From Halanaerobium congolense (GTDB lineage: Bacteria > Bacillota > Halanaerobiia > Halanaerobiales > Halanaerobiaceae), in assembly GCF_004366375.1 (NCBI RefSeq), contig NZ_SOEF01000010.1:1-64000 (forward strand): 64,000 bases of DNA. The letters run 5' to 3'. The position numbers were made by a program, and so were the translations under genes. Positions 8,476 through 17,610 of the stretch are shown one piece after another (the stretch's first letter is position 1; each line of letters opens with the position of its first letter). The notes under the pieces are model-generated. The model was not told the origin of the DNA. It did not search any database and saw only the letters and a list, made by a program, of their open reading frames with translations.

Positions 8476-8561
8476 CTTTTTCAAGCAAAATTTTAAGAAG
8501 GAGGTGAAATTAGAACTGTAATTCCATTTTAATTTCCAAAAAATTTAAGGAGGAGAGAAAT

Positions 8562-9527
8562 TTGAAAAAAACAATTATTTTAATGTTGACTCTGTTTATG
8601 ATTTTGGGTATGGTTGCTGTTACAGCAGCTCAGGATGTAAAAATTGGATTTTTGGTAAAACAGCCAGAAGAAGCTTGGTTCCAAGACGAATGGAAATTTG
8701 CTGAAGAAGCTGCAGATGACTATGGTTTTGAATTAGTTAAAATTGGTGGTACAGATGGAGAGAAAGTTTTATCTGCTATTGATAATTTAGCTTCTCAGGG
8801 CGCACAAGGATTTATTATTTGTACACCTGATGTTAAATTAGGTCCAGCAATCAAAGCAAAAGCAGATATGAATGGTTTAAAAGTTATGTCTGTTGATGAT
8901 AGATTTGTTGGTTCAGATGGAGAACCAATGGAAGAAGTACCACATATGGGAATTTCAGCTTATGACATAGGTCAATTAGTTGGAGAAACTTTGGTAGAAC
9001 AAATGGACCAAAGAGGCTGGGACTACGAAGAAATTGGTTATTTAGTAATGACTTTTGATCAGCTTCCAACAATAACTGAAAGAACACAGGGTGCAACAGA
9101 TGTTTTATTAGAAAATGGATTTCCTGAAGATCAGGTTTTTGAAAGTCCAATGCAGACTTTAGATACCGAAGGATCATTCAATGCAGCTAACTTTGCTTTA
9201 ACAAAACATCCAGAATTCGAAAAATGGATAGTTGCTGGAGGTAATGACTCTTCTGTAATTGGAGCAATTAGAGCACTTGAAGGTCAGGGCTTTGGTGCAG
9301 ACAATGTTATTGGTATTGGAATTAATGGTTCTAATTTTGTAATTAACGAATTTGAGAAAGAAGAAGACACCGGATTTTATGCTTCAGTTAAACTTAGTGC
9401 AAGAAGACATGGTTATGAAACTACAGAGTTAATGTATAACTGGATCAAAAATGGAGAAGAACCTCCAAAAGTTACCTGGACAACAGGTCAAATTATGACA
9501 AGAGAAAATTATGAAGAACTAGAATAA
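8562..9527 (+). CDS. AraF-like sugar-binding protein of an ABC importer
   Basis: An exported periplasmic-binding-protein-fold receptor of 321 residues. A signal peptide (KK, hydrophobic core, TAAQ near residues 22-24) is followed by a mature chain very like Escherichia coli L-arabinose-binding protein throughout: IGFLVKQPEEAWFQDEWKF, GFIICTPDVKLGPAI, VDDRFV and GNDSSVIGAIRA. AraF binds both L-arabinose and D-galactose, and the neighbouring galE, galK and mutarotase favour galactose as a physiological ligand here. The start is TTG, well placed behind AAGGAGGAGA. Expression depends on the attenuated leader upstream. Confidence 0.9.
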   Translation: MKKTIILMLTLFMILGMVAVTAAQDVKIGFLVKQPEEAWFQDEWKFAEEAADDYGFELVKIGGTDGEKVLSAIDNLASQGAQGFIICTPDVKLGPAIKAKADMNGLKVMSVDDRFVGSDGEPMEEVPHMGISAYDIGQLVGETLVEQMDQRGWDYEEIGYLVMTFDQLPTITERTQGATDVLLENGFPEDQVFESPMQTLDTEGSFNAANFALTKHPEFEKWIVAGGNDSSVIGAIRALEGQGFGADNVIGIGINGSNFVINEFEKEEDTGFYASVKLSARRHGYETTELMYNWIKNGEEPPKVTWTTGQIMTRENYEELE

Positions 9528-9596
9528 ATTGATTTACAATAGAGGGGATTTATTTCCCCTCTATTACTCTAGATTATTTAGAGAGGAGATAAATCT

Positions 9597-11087
9597 ATGA
9601 GTTATTATTTAGAATTCAAAAATATTACTAAAACCTTTCCCGGGGTAAAAGCACTTGACCAAATTTCTTTTGGAGTTAAAAGTGGTAGTATTCATGGGCT
9701 GGTTGGAGAAAATGGGGCTGGTAAATCAACCCTTCTACATACACTAAGTGGGGCTTTAGTTCCTAACCAGGGAGAAATCTTGATTGATAATCAAAGCATG
9801 AATTTCTCTAATACAAAAGATGCCTTAGATGCTGGGATTGCAGTCATTTATCAGGAATTAAATTTGGTGCCTGATATGACAGTTGCAGAAAATTTAATGA
9901 TCGGCAATTATCCAAATAAGAAAGGCTTTGTCGACCACAAAGAATTAAGAAGAAAAGCTGAGGCCCAGATTAAAATGCTGATGGAAGATTTTGATCCTAA
10001 AGTTAAGGTAAAAGAACTATCTATTGCTCAAAAACAGATGATAGAGATAGGTAAAGCTTTAATGCAGGATGCAAAAATTATTGCTTTTGATGAACCAACA
10101 AGTTCTCTATCAGATAGAGAAATAAAACATCTATTTGAAATAATAGAAAAGCTTAGAAATGAAGGGAAAGCAATAATTTATGTATCACATAGAATGGAAG
10201 AGATATTTGAAATTTGTGATACCTGTACAGTTTTTAGAGATGGAAAGCATATCGAGACATTTAGAAAAATGGAAGAGGTTAATCATGATTTAATTGTTAA
10301 GAAAATGGTTGGCAGAGAATTAAATGATATTTATGGCTATGAAGAAAGAGTAAAAGGAAAAGAAATATTTAGAATAGAAAATATCAGGGGTAAAGGAGTT
10401 AAAAGAAATATTAATTTAACTGTCCAAGAAGGAGAAGTAGTTGGGATTTTTGGCCTTGTTGGAGCAGGTAGAACTGAACTCTTTAAACTGCTCTATGGTT
10501 TAGAAAATATAGAAGCCGGAAAGATAGAAGTTAGGGGTCAGGAAGTCTCCTTAAACAGCCCCAAAGAATCTATTAGAAATAAAATTTGCTTACTACCTGA
10601 AGATCGAAAAGATGAGGGGATAATTGGAATTAGATCTGTTAGCGAAAATATAAATGTCAGCAGCCGCAGACATCATTTGAAATATAATTTCTTTTTAGAT
10701 AAGAAAGCTGAGAAGGAAACAGCAGATAAGTTTATCAACGATTTAGATATAAAAACACCTTCTCGAAACCAACTTGCTGTAAATTTATCTGGTGGTAATC
10801 AGCAGAAAGTAATTTTATCTAGGTGGTTAAGTGAAGACATTGATGTATTTTTAATGGATGAGCCGACCCGTGGAATTGATGTTGGGGCAAAATATGAAAT
10901 TTATAAAATAATGTATAATTTAGCTTCAGAAGGTAAGGGGATTTTATTTATTTCCAGTGATTTACCAGAGGTAATGGGAGTTTCCGATAGACTGGTTGTT
11001 ATGAGATCTGGAGAAATAATTGGAATATTAGATCGAGAAGAATTTACAGAAGAAAAAATATTATCAATGGCATTACCAGTTTCTTAA
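9597..11087 (+). CDS. AraG/MglA-like sugar ABC importer ATPase (two ABC domains)
   Basis: The energising subunit, 496 residues with two ABC cassettes. The first has Walker A GENGAGKST (about residues 38-46), signature LSIAQKQ and Walker B IIAFDEPTS. The second has the usual modified Walker A GLVGAGRTEL, signature LSGGNQQK (near 399) and Walker B VFLMDEPTRGIDVGAKYEIY. This is the standard arrangement of CUT2-type importers of monosaccharides. It lies between the binding-protein and permease genes with short gaps and should work with both at the membrane. Confidence 0.95.
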   Translation: MSYYLEFKNITKTFPGVKALDQISFGVKSGSIHGLVGENGAGKSTLLHTLSGALVPNQGEILIDNQSMNFSNTKDALDAGIAVIYQELNLVPDMTVAENLMIGNYPNKKGFVDHKELRRKAEAQIKMLMEDFDPKVKVKELSIAQKQMIEIGKALMQDAKIIAFDEPTSSLSDREIKHLFEIIEKLRNEGKAIIYVSHRMEEIFEICDTCTVFRDGKHIETFRKMEEVNHDLIVKKMVGRELNDIYGYEERVKGKEIFRIENIRGKGVKRNINLTVQEGEVVGIFGLVGAGRTELFKLLYGLENIEAGKIEVRGQEVSLNSPKESIRNKICLLPEDRKDEGIIGIRSVSENINVSSRRHHLKYNFFLDKKAEKETADKFINDLDIKTPSRNQLAVNLSGGNQQKVILSRWLSEDIDVFLMDEPTRGIDVGAKYEIYKIMYNLASEGKGILFISSDLPEVMGVSDRLVVMRSGEIIGILDREEFTEEKILSMALPVS

Positions 11088-11111
11088 TTATGGATAGGAG
11101 GATATTATATC

Positions 11112-12062
11112 ATGTCAGATACTACAAAAAGTAAAATTAAATATTTATATACTAATTACAGCATTATTTTGATATTTTTAATTATGTTTGTTTTACTCTC
11201 AATTTTTGTTCCATATTTTTTCACCTGGCGTAACATGGTTGGGCTTGCACTTTCAGTTGTAACAATTGGTTTAATTGCTAATACAATGATGTTTGCATTA
11301 GCAAGTGGAGATTTTGATTTATCTGTAAGTTCTACTGTAGCATTTTCAGGTATTACTGCAGCCGTGATAATCAATAATACCGGAAATGTTGGTATTGGAA
11401 TTTTAGTTGGAGTTTTAGCTGGTGGTTTAGTTGGTCTGATTAATGGATTTTCAATTGCTAAATTAGGATTAAATGCTTTAATCACAACTCTTGCAACTCA
11501 GATGATTTTTAGAGGAATGGCTTTTATATTTTCTAATGGTAGAGCAGTCGGTATTTCTCAAGCTGGATTTTTTACTCTTGGAAACAGTATGATTTTTGGT
11601 ATCCCGACACCAATTGTAATCATGGTAACCTTTTTTGTTTTGTTCGGTATTTTATTAAATAATACTGTTTTTGGTAAAAACACCTTAGCTATCGGTGGAA
11701 ATACCAAAGCTGCTGAACTTGCTGGTATAAATGTTGATCTAACAAAAATTATTATCTTTACTGCCCAGGGTTTTATGGCTGGTTTTGCAGGTGTTATTTT
11801 GGCTTCAAGAATGACAAGTGGTCAGCCAAATGCAGCTCAGGGACTGGAGCTTGATGTAATCTCTGCCTGTGTACTTGGTGGTGTTTCTCTAAACGGTGGT
11901 ATAGCAACAATGAGTGGGGTAGTTGTTGGAGTTTTGATTATGGGAATGATCTCTAATGCTTTAAATCTGCTGAATGTGGCAACATTTTATCAGTATGTTG
12001 TTAGAGGGTCAGTTTTATTAATTGCGATTTACTTAGATATCCTTAAACAGCGCAGTAAGTAG
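11112..12062 (+). CDS. AraH-like sugar ABC importer permease
   Basis: The membrane subunit of the CUT2 importer, 316 residues with about 8-10 hydrophobic segments. The BPD_transp_2 family features LIANTMMFALASGDFDLSVSS, the cytoplasmic loop IGGNTKAAELAGINV and the segment LDVISACVLGGVSLNGG are all present. It follows the ATPase by 24 bp. A homodimer is expected to form the channel for galactose and/or arabinose delivered by the binding protein. Confidence 0.94.
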   Translation: MSDTTKSKIKYLYTNYSIILIFLIMFVLLSIFVPYFFTWRNMVGLALSVVTIGLIANTMMFALASGDFDLSVSSTVAFSGITAAVIINNTGNVGIGILVGVLAGGLVGLINGFSIAKLGLNALITTLATQMIFRGMAFIFSNGRAVGISQAGFFTLGNSMIFGIPTPIVIMVTFFVLFGILLNNTVFGKNTLAIGGNTKAAELAGINVDLTKIIIFTAQGFMAGFAGVILASRMTSGQPNAAQGLELDVISACVLGGVSLNGGIATMSGVVVGVLIMGMISNALNLLNVATFYQYVVRGSVLLIAIYLDILKQRSK

Positions 12063-12083
12063 TCTATTTAAAGGAGTTATCAG

Positions 12084-13016
12084 ATGGAATTTAAAGAATT
12101 TAAATTTAAAAATACAGCTGCAGTTGAAGTTGAAAATGAATATCTTTCAATTATAATTCTTCCAAAAGTAGGATCAAAAATAGCTTCTATTTTTAGTAAG
12201 AAAAAGGATTTTGAATTTATTTTTCAAAATAAAGCAGATAAATACCAAAAAGCAGAATTTGGAGCTGACTTTGCAGCTTATGATTGTTCCGGTTTTGATG
12301 ACTGTTTTCCAAATGTTGATCAATCTAAATTATTAATTAATTCTCAGAAATATGTCTATCCTGATCACGGGGAAATTTGGTCAGCAGAGTTTGATTATCA
12401 GATTAAAGAAGGAAAAATAATTTTAGATTACCATAGTCCATTTTTTAAATATGATTATCATAAAACAATAGAACTGCATAAAAATAAGATAAGTCTTAAT
12501 TATAAAATCAAAAATAATTTAAAAACTGCTTTCCCTGCTATCTGGACTCTGCATTGTCTGTTAAATTATGAGGAAAATTTAGAGTTGAATTTCCCGTTTG
12601 ATTTAAAGAAAGTTATAAATGTACAGGAAAGTAATTATTTAGGTGAAAAAGGGACTGAACATAATTTTCCAATTACAAACGATAAATATGGAGATAAATA
12701 TAAACTAAATCGAGTGAATAATAGAGGCGGTATCTTGTCAGAAAAATATTATGGTTCTGGGGAAATTCATAATGGAAAAATTTCTGCCTATTATCCTGCT
12801 CAAGCTGCAAAATTTATAATTAAATATGATGCAGAAAAATTACCTTATCTTGGCTTCTGGCTGACCGAAGGCGGATTTATGGGAGATTATAACTTTGCCT
12901 TTGAACCAACAGATGGCTATTATGATTCTATTAATCTTGCCTTAAAAAATAAAAAAGTTAATATTATTGATCCTGGTGCTGAATATAATTTTTCGATAGA
13001 TTTAATAATCAAATAA
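12084..13016 (+). CDS. Aldose 1-epimerase (mutarotase)-like protein
   Basis: A cytoplasmic protein of the galactose-mutarotase fold, 310 residues. It starts like the family (VENEYLSIIILPKVGSKIASI), has FDDCFPNV, the catalytic-type His in DHGEIWS (about residue 95), and the acid-bearing FEPTDGYYDS near residue 275. It probably converts beta- to alpha-galactose (or acts on a related aldose) for GalK. It is 21 bp behind the permease gene, in the same operon. The exact sugar specificity is not readable. Confidence 0.8.
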   Translation: MEFKEFKFKNTAAVEVENEYLSIIILPKVGSKIASIFSKKKDFEFIFQNKADKYQKAEFGADFAAYDCSGFDDCFPNVDQSKLLINSQKYVYPDHGEIWSAEFDYQIKEGKIILDYHSPFFKYDYHKTIELHKNKISLNYKIKNNLKTAFPAIWTLHCLLNYEENLELNFPFDLKKVINVQESNYLGEKGTEHNFPITNDKYGDKYKLNRVNNRGGILSEKYYGSGEIHNGKISAYYPAQAAKFIIKYDAEKLPYLGFWLTEGGFMGDYNFAFEPTDGYYDSINLALKNKKVNIIDPGAEYNFSIDLIIK

Positions 13017-13047
13017 ATAATGCAAATTTATAGAAAGGATGATAAAC

Positions 13048-16000
13048 TTGTCTGAAAAATCTAGTGTGAAAGTGTGGGAGGAAATAGTAGAAATTGAAAC
13101 ATACCCTGTAGGAAATGCTGATAAAAACCCAATGTTTCTAGATAAAAGGGTTTATCAGGGGAGTTCAGGTAAAGTTTATCCTCTTCCAGTTACTGAAAAA
13201 ATTTATGATGATAAAATCATGAAAGAATATAAGATGATTTATTTAGAAAATGATTATTTAAAAATAGAAATTCTACCAGAATTAGGTGGCAGAATTCAGA
13301 GGGCTTATGATAAAACAAATGGCTACGATTTTGTCTACTATAATCCTGTGATTAAACCAGCTCTAGTTGGCCTTACAGGCCCCTGGATTGCAGGAGGGAT
13401 TGAGTTCAACTGGCCCCAGCATCACCGTCCTTCAACTTATAGTCCTGCAGAATATTCATATGAAACCAATGATGATGGTAGTGCAGTTGTCTGGGTCAGT
13501 GAAATTGATAGGATGTATGGGACAAAAGGAATGGCTGGTTTTAAGCTCTACCCTGATAAGGCCTATTTAGAAATAATTGGCCAACTTTATAACAAAACTG
13601 AACTTCCACAGACATTTCTTTGGTGGGCCAATCCAGCTGTTGCTGTCAATGAAGATTACAAATCAATTTTTCCGCCGGATGTTAATGCGGTTTTTGACCA
13701 TGGGAAAAGAGATGTTTCAAAATTTCCAATTGCAACAGGAGAATATTATAAAGTAGATTATTCTGCTGGGGTAGATATTTCTAAATATAAAAATATTCCT
13801 GTGCCTACTTCTTACATGGCCTACCATTCTGACTATAATTTTGTCGGAGGTTATGATTACTCGGAAGAGGCTGGAATACTGCATGTAGCAAATCATCATA
13901 TATCTCCCGGCAAAAAACAGTGGACCTGGGGAACCGGAGATTTTGGCCAGAGGTGGTATCAGAATTTAAGTGATTACGGTAGTGGTGAATATATCGAGCT
14001 TATGACAGGTGTTTATACAGATAATCAGCCTGATTTTACCTGGATTCAGCCTCACGAAGAAAAGACATTTAAACAGTATTTCTTACCTTATAAAGGTTTG
14101 GAACAGGTAAAAAATGCAAGCAAAGATTTCTTGATTAATTTAGAGTTTAAAAATGATAAAGCAGAGATTTCTATCTATGCAACTTCTAAATACAATGATG
14201 TGAAAGTTATTTTAAAAGAAGCTGATCAAATCATATTAAACGAAACAGTTAATATAGATCCACTAGATATCTACAGCCAGGAGTTAAAGATAGATAAAAA
14301 ATTGAATGAATCAGATTATACTTTAAAAGTATTAGATAGCTCTGGCTCTCTTTTATTATCATACTCACCTGCTGCAGAGAGTTTATTAAAGACACCTGAT
14401 CCAGCAGAGGCTGCCGAAAAACCAGAAGCAGTACAAACAAATGAAGAACTATATTTAACAGCTTTTCATTTAGAGCAGTACAGACATGCTACTTATGATC
14501 CAGATCCATATTATCTAGAAGGATTAAAAAGAGATCGCGATGATATTAGAATTAATAATGCTTATGGAAGATTATTAATGAGAAGAGGGCTTTTTGCTGA
14601 AAGTGAGAAACATTTTAGAAGAGCTGTTGAGAGGTTAACTGAAAAAAATCCGAACCCCTATGATAGTGAAGCATATTATAATTTAGGCTTATCTTTAAAA
14701 TACCAGGAACAATATGATCAGGCTTTTTCAGCTTTTCATAAAGCAATTTGGTCTGGTGAATTTCACGATCGAGGTTATTATGAACTTGCAGCTTTAGCTT
14801 ATAGAAAAGGTGAAATTGTAGATGCTTTAGAATATATCGAGAAGTCTATAATAAAAAACTATCACAGTCCTAAATCCAGAAATTTAAAAACAGCTATTTT
14901 AAGAAAACTGAAGAAGTTCACAAAAGCTGAAAATTTGGCAGAAGAAACTCTAAAAATTGATAAATTAGATTTTGCTGCTAGAAGTGAACTATATTTTATC
15001 AAAGAAAACACCGGTCAAAGTCAAACTGCAGCAGAATTAAAGCAAGAAATGGTAGAGGTTTTAAGAAATGACCAGCATAACTTTTTAGAATTAGCTGTTG
15101 ATTATGGTAATGCCTTTTTATACCAAGAAGCAGTAGACATTTTAGAAATTTATTTGTCAAATAATCAAGATGATGAGTTTACAATATACCCGATGATTTA
15201 TTATTATTTAGCTTATTATTATTTAAAAATGAAAAATAAAACTAAGGCTAAAAAATATTTTAGAAAAGCAGCAGCAGCAAATTCTGACTATTGTTTTCCA
15301 AATAAATTAACTTCAATAAATGTGCTGCAGTCAGCTATAAATAAAAATCCCCAAGACTCAAAAGCACCTTATTATCTCGGTAACTTATTATATGATAAAA
15401 AGCAGTATCAAAAAGCAGTTAAACTATGGGAAAAATCTGCTGAAATCGATAGTTCATTTCCGACAGTACATCGAAATCTCGCGCTGGCTTATTACAATAA
15501 ATTATCAAAAAAAGAAAAAAGCAAAAAACTTTTAGAAAGAGCCTATAAACTTAACCCAAAAGACAGCAGAGTTTTATTTGAACTAGATCAGCTATATAAA
15601 AAATTAGGATATTCAAATCAAAAAAGAAAAGAATTTTTGGATGATAAATTTGAGATTGTTAAAGAAAGAGATGATCTCTATACAGAATATATCACCTTAG
15701 AAAATAATCTTGGTAATCATAAAGACGCATTAAAGCTATTGTCTGAACGTAATTTTAATCCCTGGGAAGGTGGAGAGGGGAAGGTTACTTCTCAATATAA
15801 GTTTGCTAACTTAGAACTTGCTAAAGAAAAAATAGAATCTGGTAAATATCAAAAAGCACTTGATTTAATTAATGCTGCCAGAACTTACCCCAAGAATTTA
15901 GGTGAAGGAAAACTTCCAATAGCAAAAGAAAATGATCTTGATTATTATACAGCTGTTGTCTATAGAGAACTTGGTCAAAATGATAAAGCAGAGGAGTATT

Positions 16001-16386
16001 TCAAAAAAGCAGCAGCAGGCTCTGAAGATATGTCAGATACCCTTTATTATAATGATCAACCCGCTCATATGATATTCTATCAGGGGCTTGCATTAAGAGA
16101 ACTTGGAGAAGAAAAAGAGGCAAAGTCTAAGTTTAATGCACTCTATGATTATGGAGAAAAACATTTCTTTGATGAAGTAGAAATTGATTATTTTGCAGTT
16201 TCATTACCGAATTTTCTTGTTTTTGATGCCGATTTAGAAGAAAAAAATAAAATTCACTGCAAATATTTAATGGGCTTATCATTAATAGCTAAAGGCAAAA
16301 ACAAAGAAGCTAAATCTTTATTTAACTACATTAAAGAAAAAGCTCCCTATCATCAGGGAATAAAAAGAGAATATTTGATTGTTTAA
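13048..16386 (+). CDS. DUF5107 domain protein with a long TPR repeat array
   Basis: A large protein of about 1112 residues without signal peptide. The first third (to about residue 350) resembles DUF5107, a mutarotase-like beta-sandwich found in bacterial sugar operons (LGGRIQRAYDK, GGIEFNWPQHHRPSTYSP, NPAVAVNEDYKSIFPPD). The remainder is built of tetratricopeptide repeats, visible from about residue 500 (NLGLSLKYQEQYDQAFSAFHKAI) to the C terminus. I chose TTG 13048, 9 nt behind GAAAGG; the ATG at 13039 directly abuts that site. Its place at the end of the importer operon suggests a role with the transported sugar or its glycosides, but the reaction is unknown. Confidence 0.75.
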   Translation: MSEKSSVKVWEEIVEIETYPVGNADKNPMFLDKRVYQGSSGKVYPLPVTEKIYDDKIMKEYKMIYLENDYLKIEILPELGGRIQRAYDKTNGYDFVYYNPVIKPALVGLTGPWIAGGIEFNWPQHHRPSTYSPAEYSYETNDDGSAVVWVSEIDRMYGTKGMAGFKLYPDKAYLEIIGQLYNKTELPQTFLWWANPAVAVNEDYKSIFPPDVNAVFDHGKRDVSKFPIATGEYYKVDYSAGVDISKYKNIPVPTSYMAYHSDYNFVGGYDYSEEAGILHVANHHISPGKKQWTWGTGDFGQRWYQNLSDYGSGEYIELMTGVYTDNQPDFTWIQPHEEKTFKQYFLPYKGLEQVKNASKDFLINLEFKNDKAEISIYATSKYNDVKVILKEADQIILNETVNIDPLDIYSQELKIDKKLNESDYTLKVLDSSGSLLLSYSPAAESLLKTPDPAEAAEKPEAVQTNEELYLTAFHLEQYRHATYDPDPYYLEGLKRDRDDIRINNAYGRLLMRRGLFAESEKHFRRAVERLTEKNPNPYDSEAYYNLGLSLKYQEQYDQAFSAFHKAIWSGEFHDRGYYELAALAYRKGEIVDALEYIEKSIIKNYHSPKSRNLKTAILRKLKKFTKAENLAEETLKIDKLDFAARSELYFIKENTGQSQTAAELKQEMVEVLRNDQHNFLELAVDYGNAFLYQEAVDILEIYLSNNQDDEFTIYPMIYYYLAYYYLKMKNKTKAKKYFRKAAAANSDYCFPNKLTSINVLQSAINKNPQDSKAPYYLGNLLYDKKQYQKAVKLWEKSAEIDSSFPTVHRNLALAYYNKLSKKEKSKKLLERAYKLNPKDSRVLFELDQLYKKLGYSNQKRKEFLDDKFEIVKERDDLYTEYITLENNLGNHKDALKLLSERNFNPWEGGEGKVTSQYKFANLELAKEKIESGKYQKALDLINAARTYPKNLGEGKLPIAKENDLDYYTAVVYRELGQNDKAEEYFKKAAAGSEDMSDTLYYNDQPAHMIFYQGLALRELGEEKEAKSKFNALYDYGEKHFFDEVEIDYFAVSLPNFLVFDADLEEKNKIHCKYLMGLSLIAKGKNKEAKSLFNYIKEKAPYHQGIKREYLIV

Positions 16387-16422
16387 TTAAAAATAGAAAA
16401 AATTCGAACTCCTTATATAATT

Positions 16423-16479
16423 ATCCCCTTATGGTGGGTAGATTAAATTATTGATCTATCTTCCAGCAAGGGGATTTTT
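16423..16479 (+). terminator. Terminator of the galactose importer operon
   Basis: A long hairpin: ATCCCCTT (16423-16430) pairs with AAGGGGAT (16468-16475), with further pairing of GGTGGGTAGAT and ATCTATCTTCC inside, followed by TTTTT. Confidence 0.75.
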
Positions 16480-16488
16480 ATTAGCTTT

Positions 16489-16550
16489 TATGAAATTATT
16501 TTTCATAATTTTAAAAAATACTTGAAATATAATTTCATAAATGTTAGAAT
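16489..16550 (+). promoter_or_regulatory. murQ promoter with two palindromic operators
   Basis: The promoter is TTGAAA (16522-16527), 17 nt, TAGAAT (16545-16550). Two perfect palindromes surround it: TATGAAA-TTATT-TTTCATA (16489-16507) and TGAAAT-ATA-ATTTCA (16523-16537), the latter covering the -35 box. Both share TGAAA...TTTCA halves, which fits a repressor encoded in the operon, most simply the RpiR/MurR-type protein at 21889. Confidence 0.7.
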
Positions 16551-16593
16551 TATAATTAAGAAATGAATGAATATTTTGAATAGAGGTTATAAT

Positions 16594-17499
16594 ATGAAAA
16601 ATAATTTGAACAATTTAGTTACAGAATCGATAAACGAGAATTCAAAAAATATTGACAGAGTAAGCACTCAAGAAATGATAGAAATTATTAATAATGAAGA
16701 TAAAAAAGTGGCTTTCGCAGTAGAAAAAGAAAAAAATAAAATTGCAAAAGCTGTTGATTCTATTACAGATGCTTTAAAAAATGGTGGTAGGCTTATTTAC
16801 ATGGGTGCGGGAACAAGTGGAAGGTTGGGAATTTTAGATGCTTCTGAATGTCCTCCTACTTATGGTGTAAGTAATGAGTTGGTGCAGGGTTTAATTGCAG
16901 GTGGAGAAGAAGCAATTAGAAACTCAATTGAAAATGCTGAGGATAGCAAAGAAGAAGCAATAAAACATCTTAAAAATATAAAATTTAGTAAGAAAGATTT
17001 TTTAGTTGGAATTGCTGCAAGTGGAACTACTCCTTATGTAGTAGGAGGATTGGAATATGCAAAATCTTTGGGATCTGAAACTGCTGCTTTAAGCTGTAAT
17101 CCTGATTCAAAAATTGCAGAAGTTGCTGATATTTCAATTGCTCCAGTTGTTGGCCCGGAAGTTGTAACTGGTTCTACTAGAATGAAGGCTGGTACTGCTC
17201 AAAAAATGGTATTGAATATGCTTAGTACAGCTGTAATGATTAAATTAGGAAAAGTTTATAAGAATTATATGGTTGACCTTCAGGTAAAAAACAATAAATT
17301 AGCTGAAAGAGCTAAAAATATGATTATGGAAGTAAGTGAGGTGAGTTATAAAACAGCAGAAGAATATTTAGAAAAAACTGATTATAATGTAAAACTTGCA
17401 ATCATGATGCTTAATAGTGGTTTGGAAAAAGATAAAGCAAGAATAGAATTAGAAAAATATGAGGGACGTTTAGCTGAAGCTATTCAAAATAATAAGTAA
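16594..17499 (+). CDS. murQ: N-acetylmuramic acid 6-phosphate etherase
   Basis: MurQ splits the lactyl ether of MurNAc 6-phosphate, giving GlcNAc 6-phosphate and D-lactate, in the cytoplasm. The roughly 300-residue product has the SIS fold with the hallmark [26 protein letters not shown] (about residues 57-82) and [23 protein letters not shown] (near 188). I chose ATG 16594, behind AGAGG at 16582-16586. It opens the MurNAc operon, followed by murP. Confidence 0.95.
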   Translation: MKNNLNNLVTESINENSKNIDRVSTQEMIEIINNEDKKVAFAVEKEKNKIAKAVDSITDALKNGGRLIYMGAGTSGRLGILDASECPPTYGVSNELVQGLIAGGEEAIRNSIENAEDSKEEAIKHLKNIKFSKKDFLVGIAASGTTPYVVGGLEYAKSLGSETAALSCNPDSKIAEVADISIAPVVGPEVVTGSTRMKAGTAQKMVLNMLSTAVMIKLGKVYKNYMVDLQVKNNKLAERAKNMIMEVSEVSYKTAEEYLEKTDYNVKLAIMMLNSGLEKDKARIELEKYEGRLAEAIQNNK

Positions 17500-17610
17500 T
17501 TATTTAATTTTTAATAAAAAGTAAATTAATAAACTAATAATATATTAAATAAACACATTTCTATAAATTTATATTTAAATATTATAAGTATATTAATGAA
17601 GAGGAGTACA

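Noticed and set aside
13367-13570. Plus-strand frame of 67 codons inside the DUF5107-TPR gene
   Set aside because: Overlaps a clear coding region in another frame and lacks an independent start signal.
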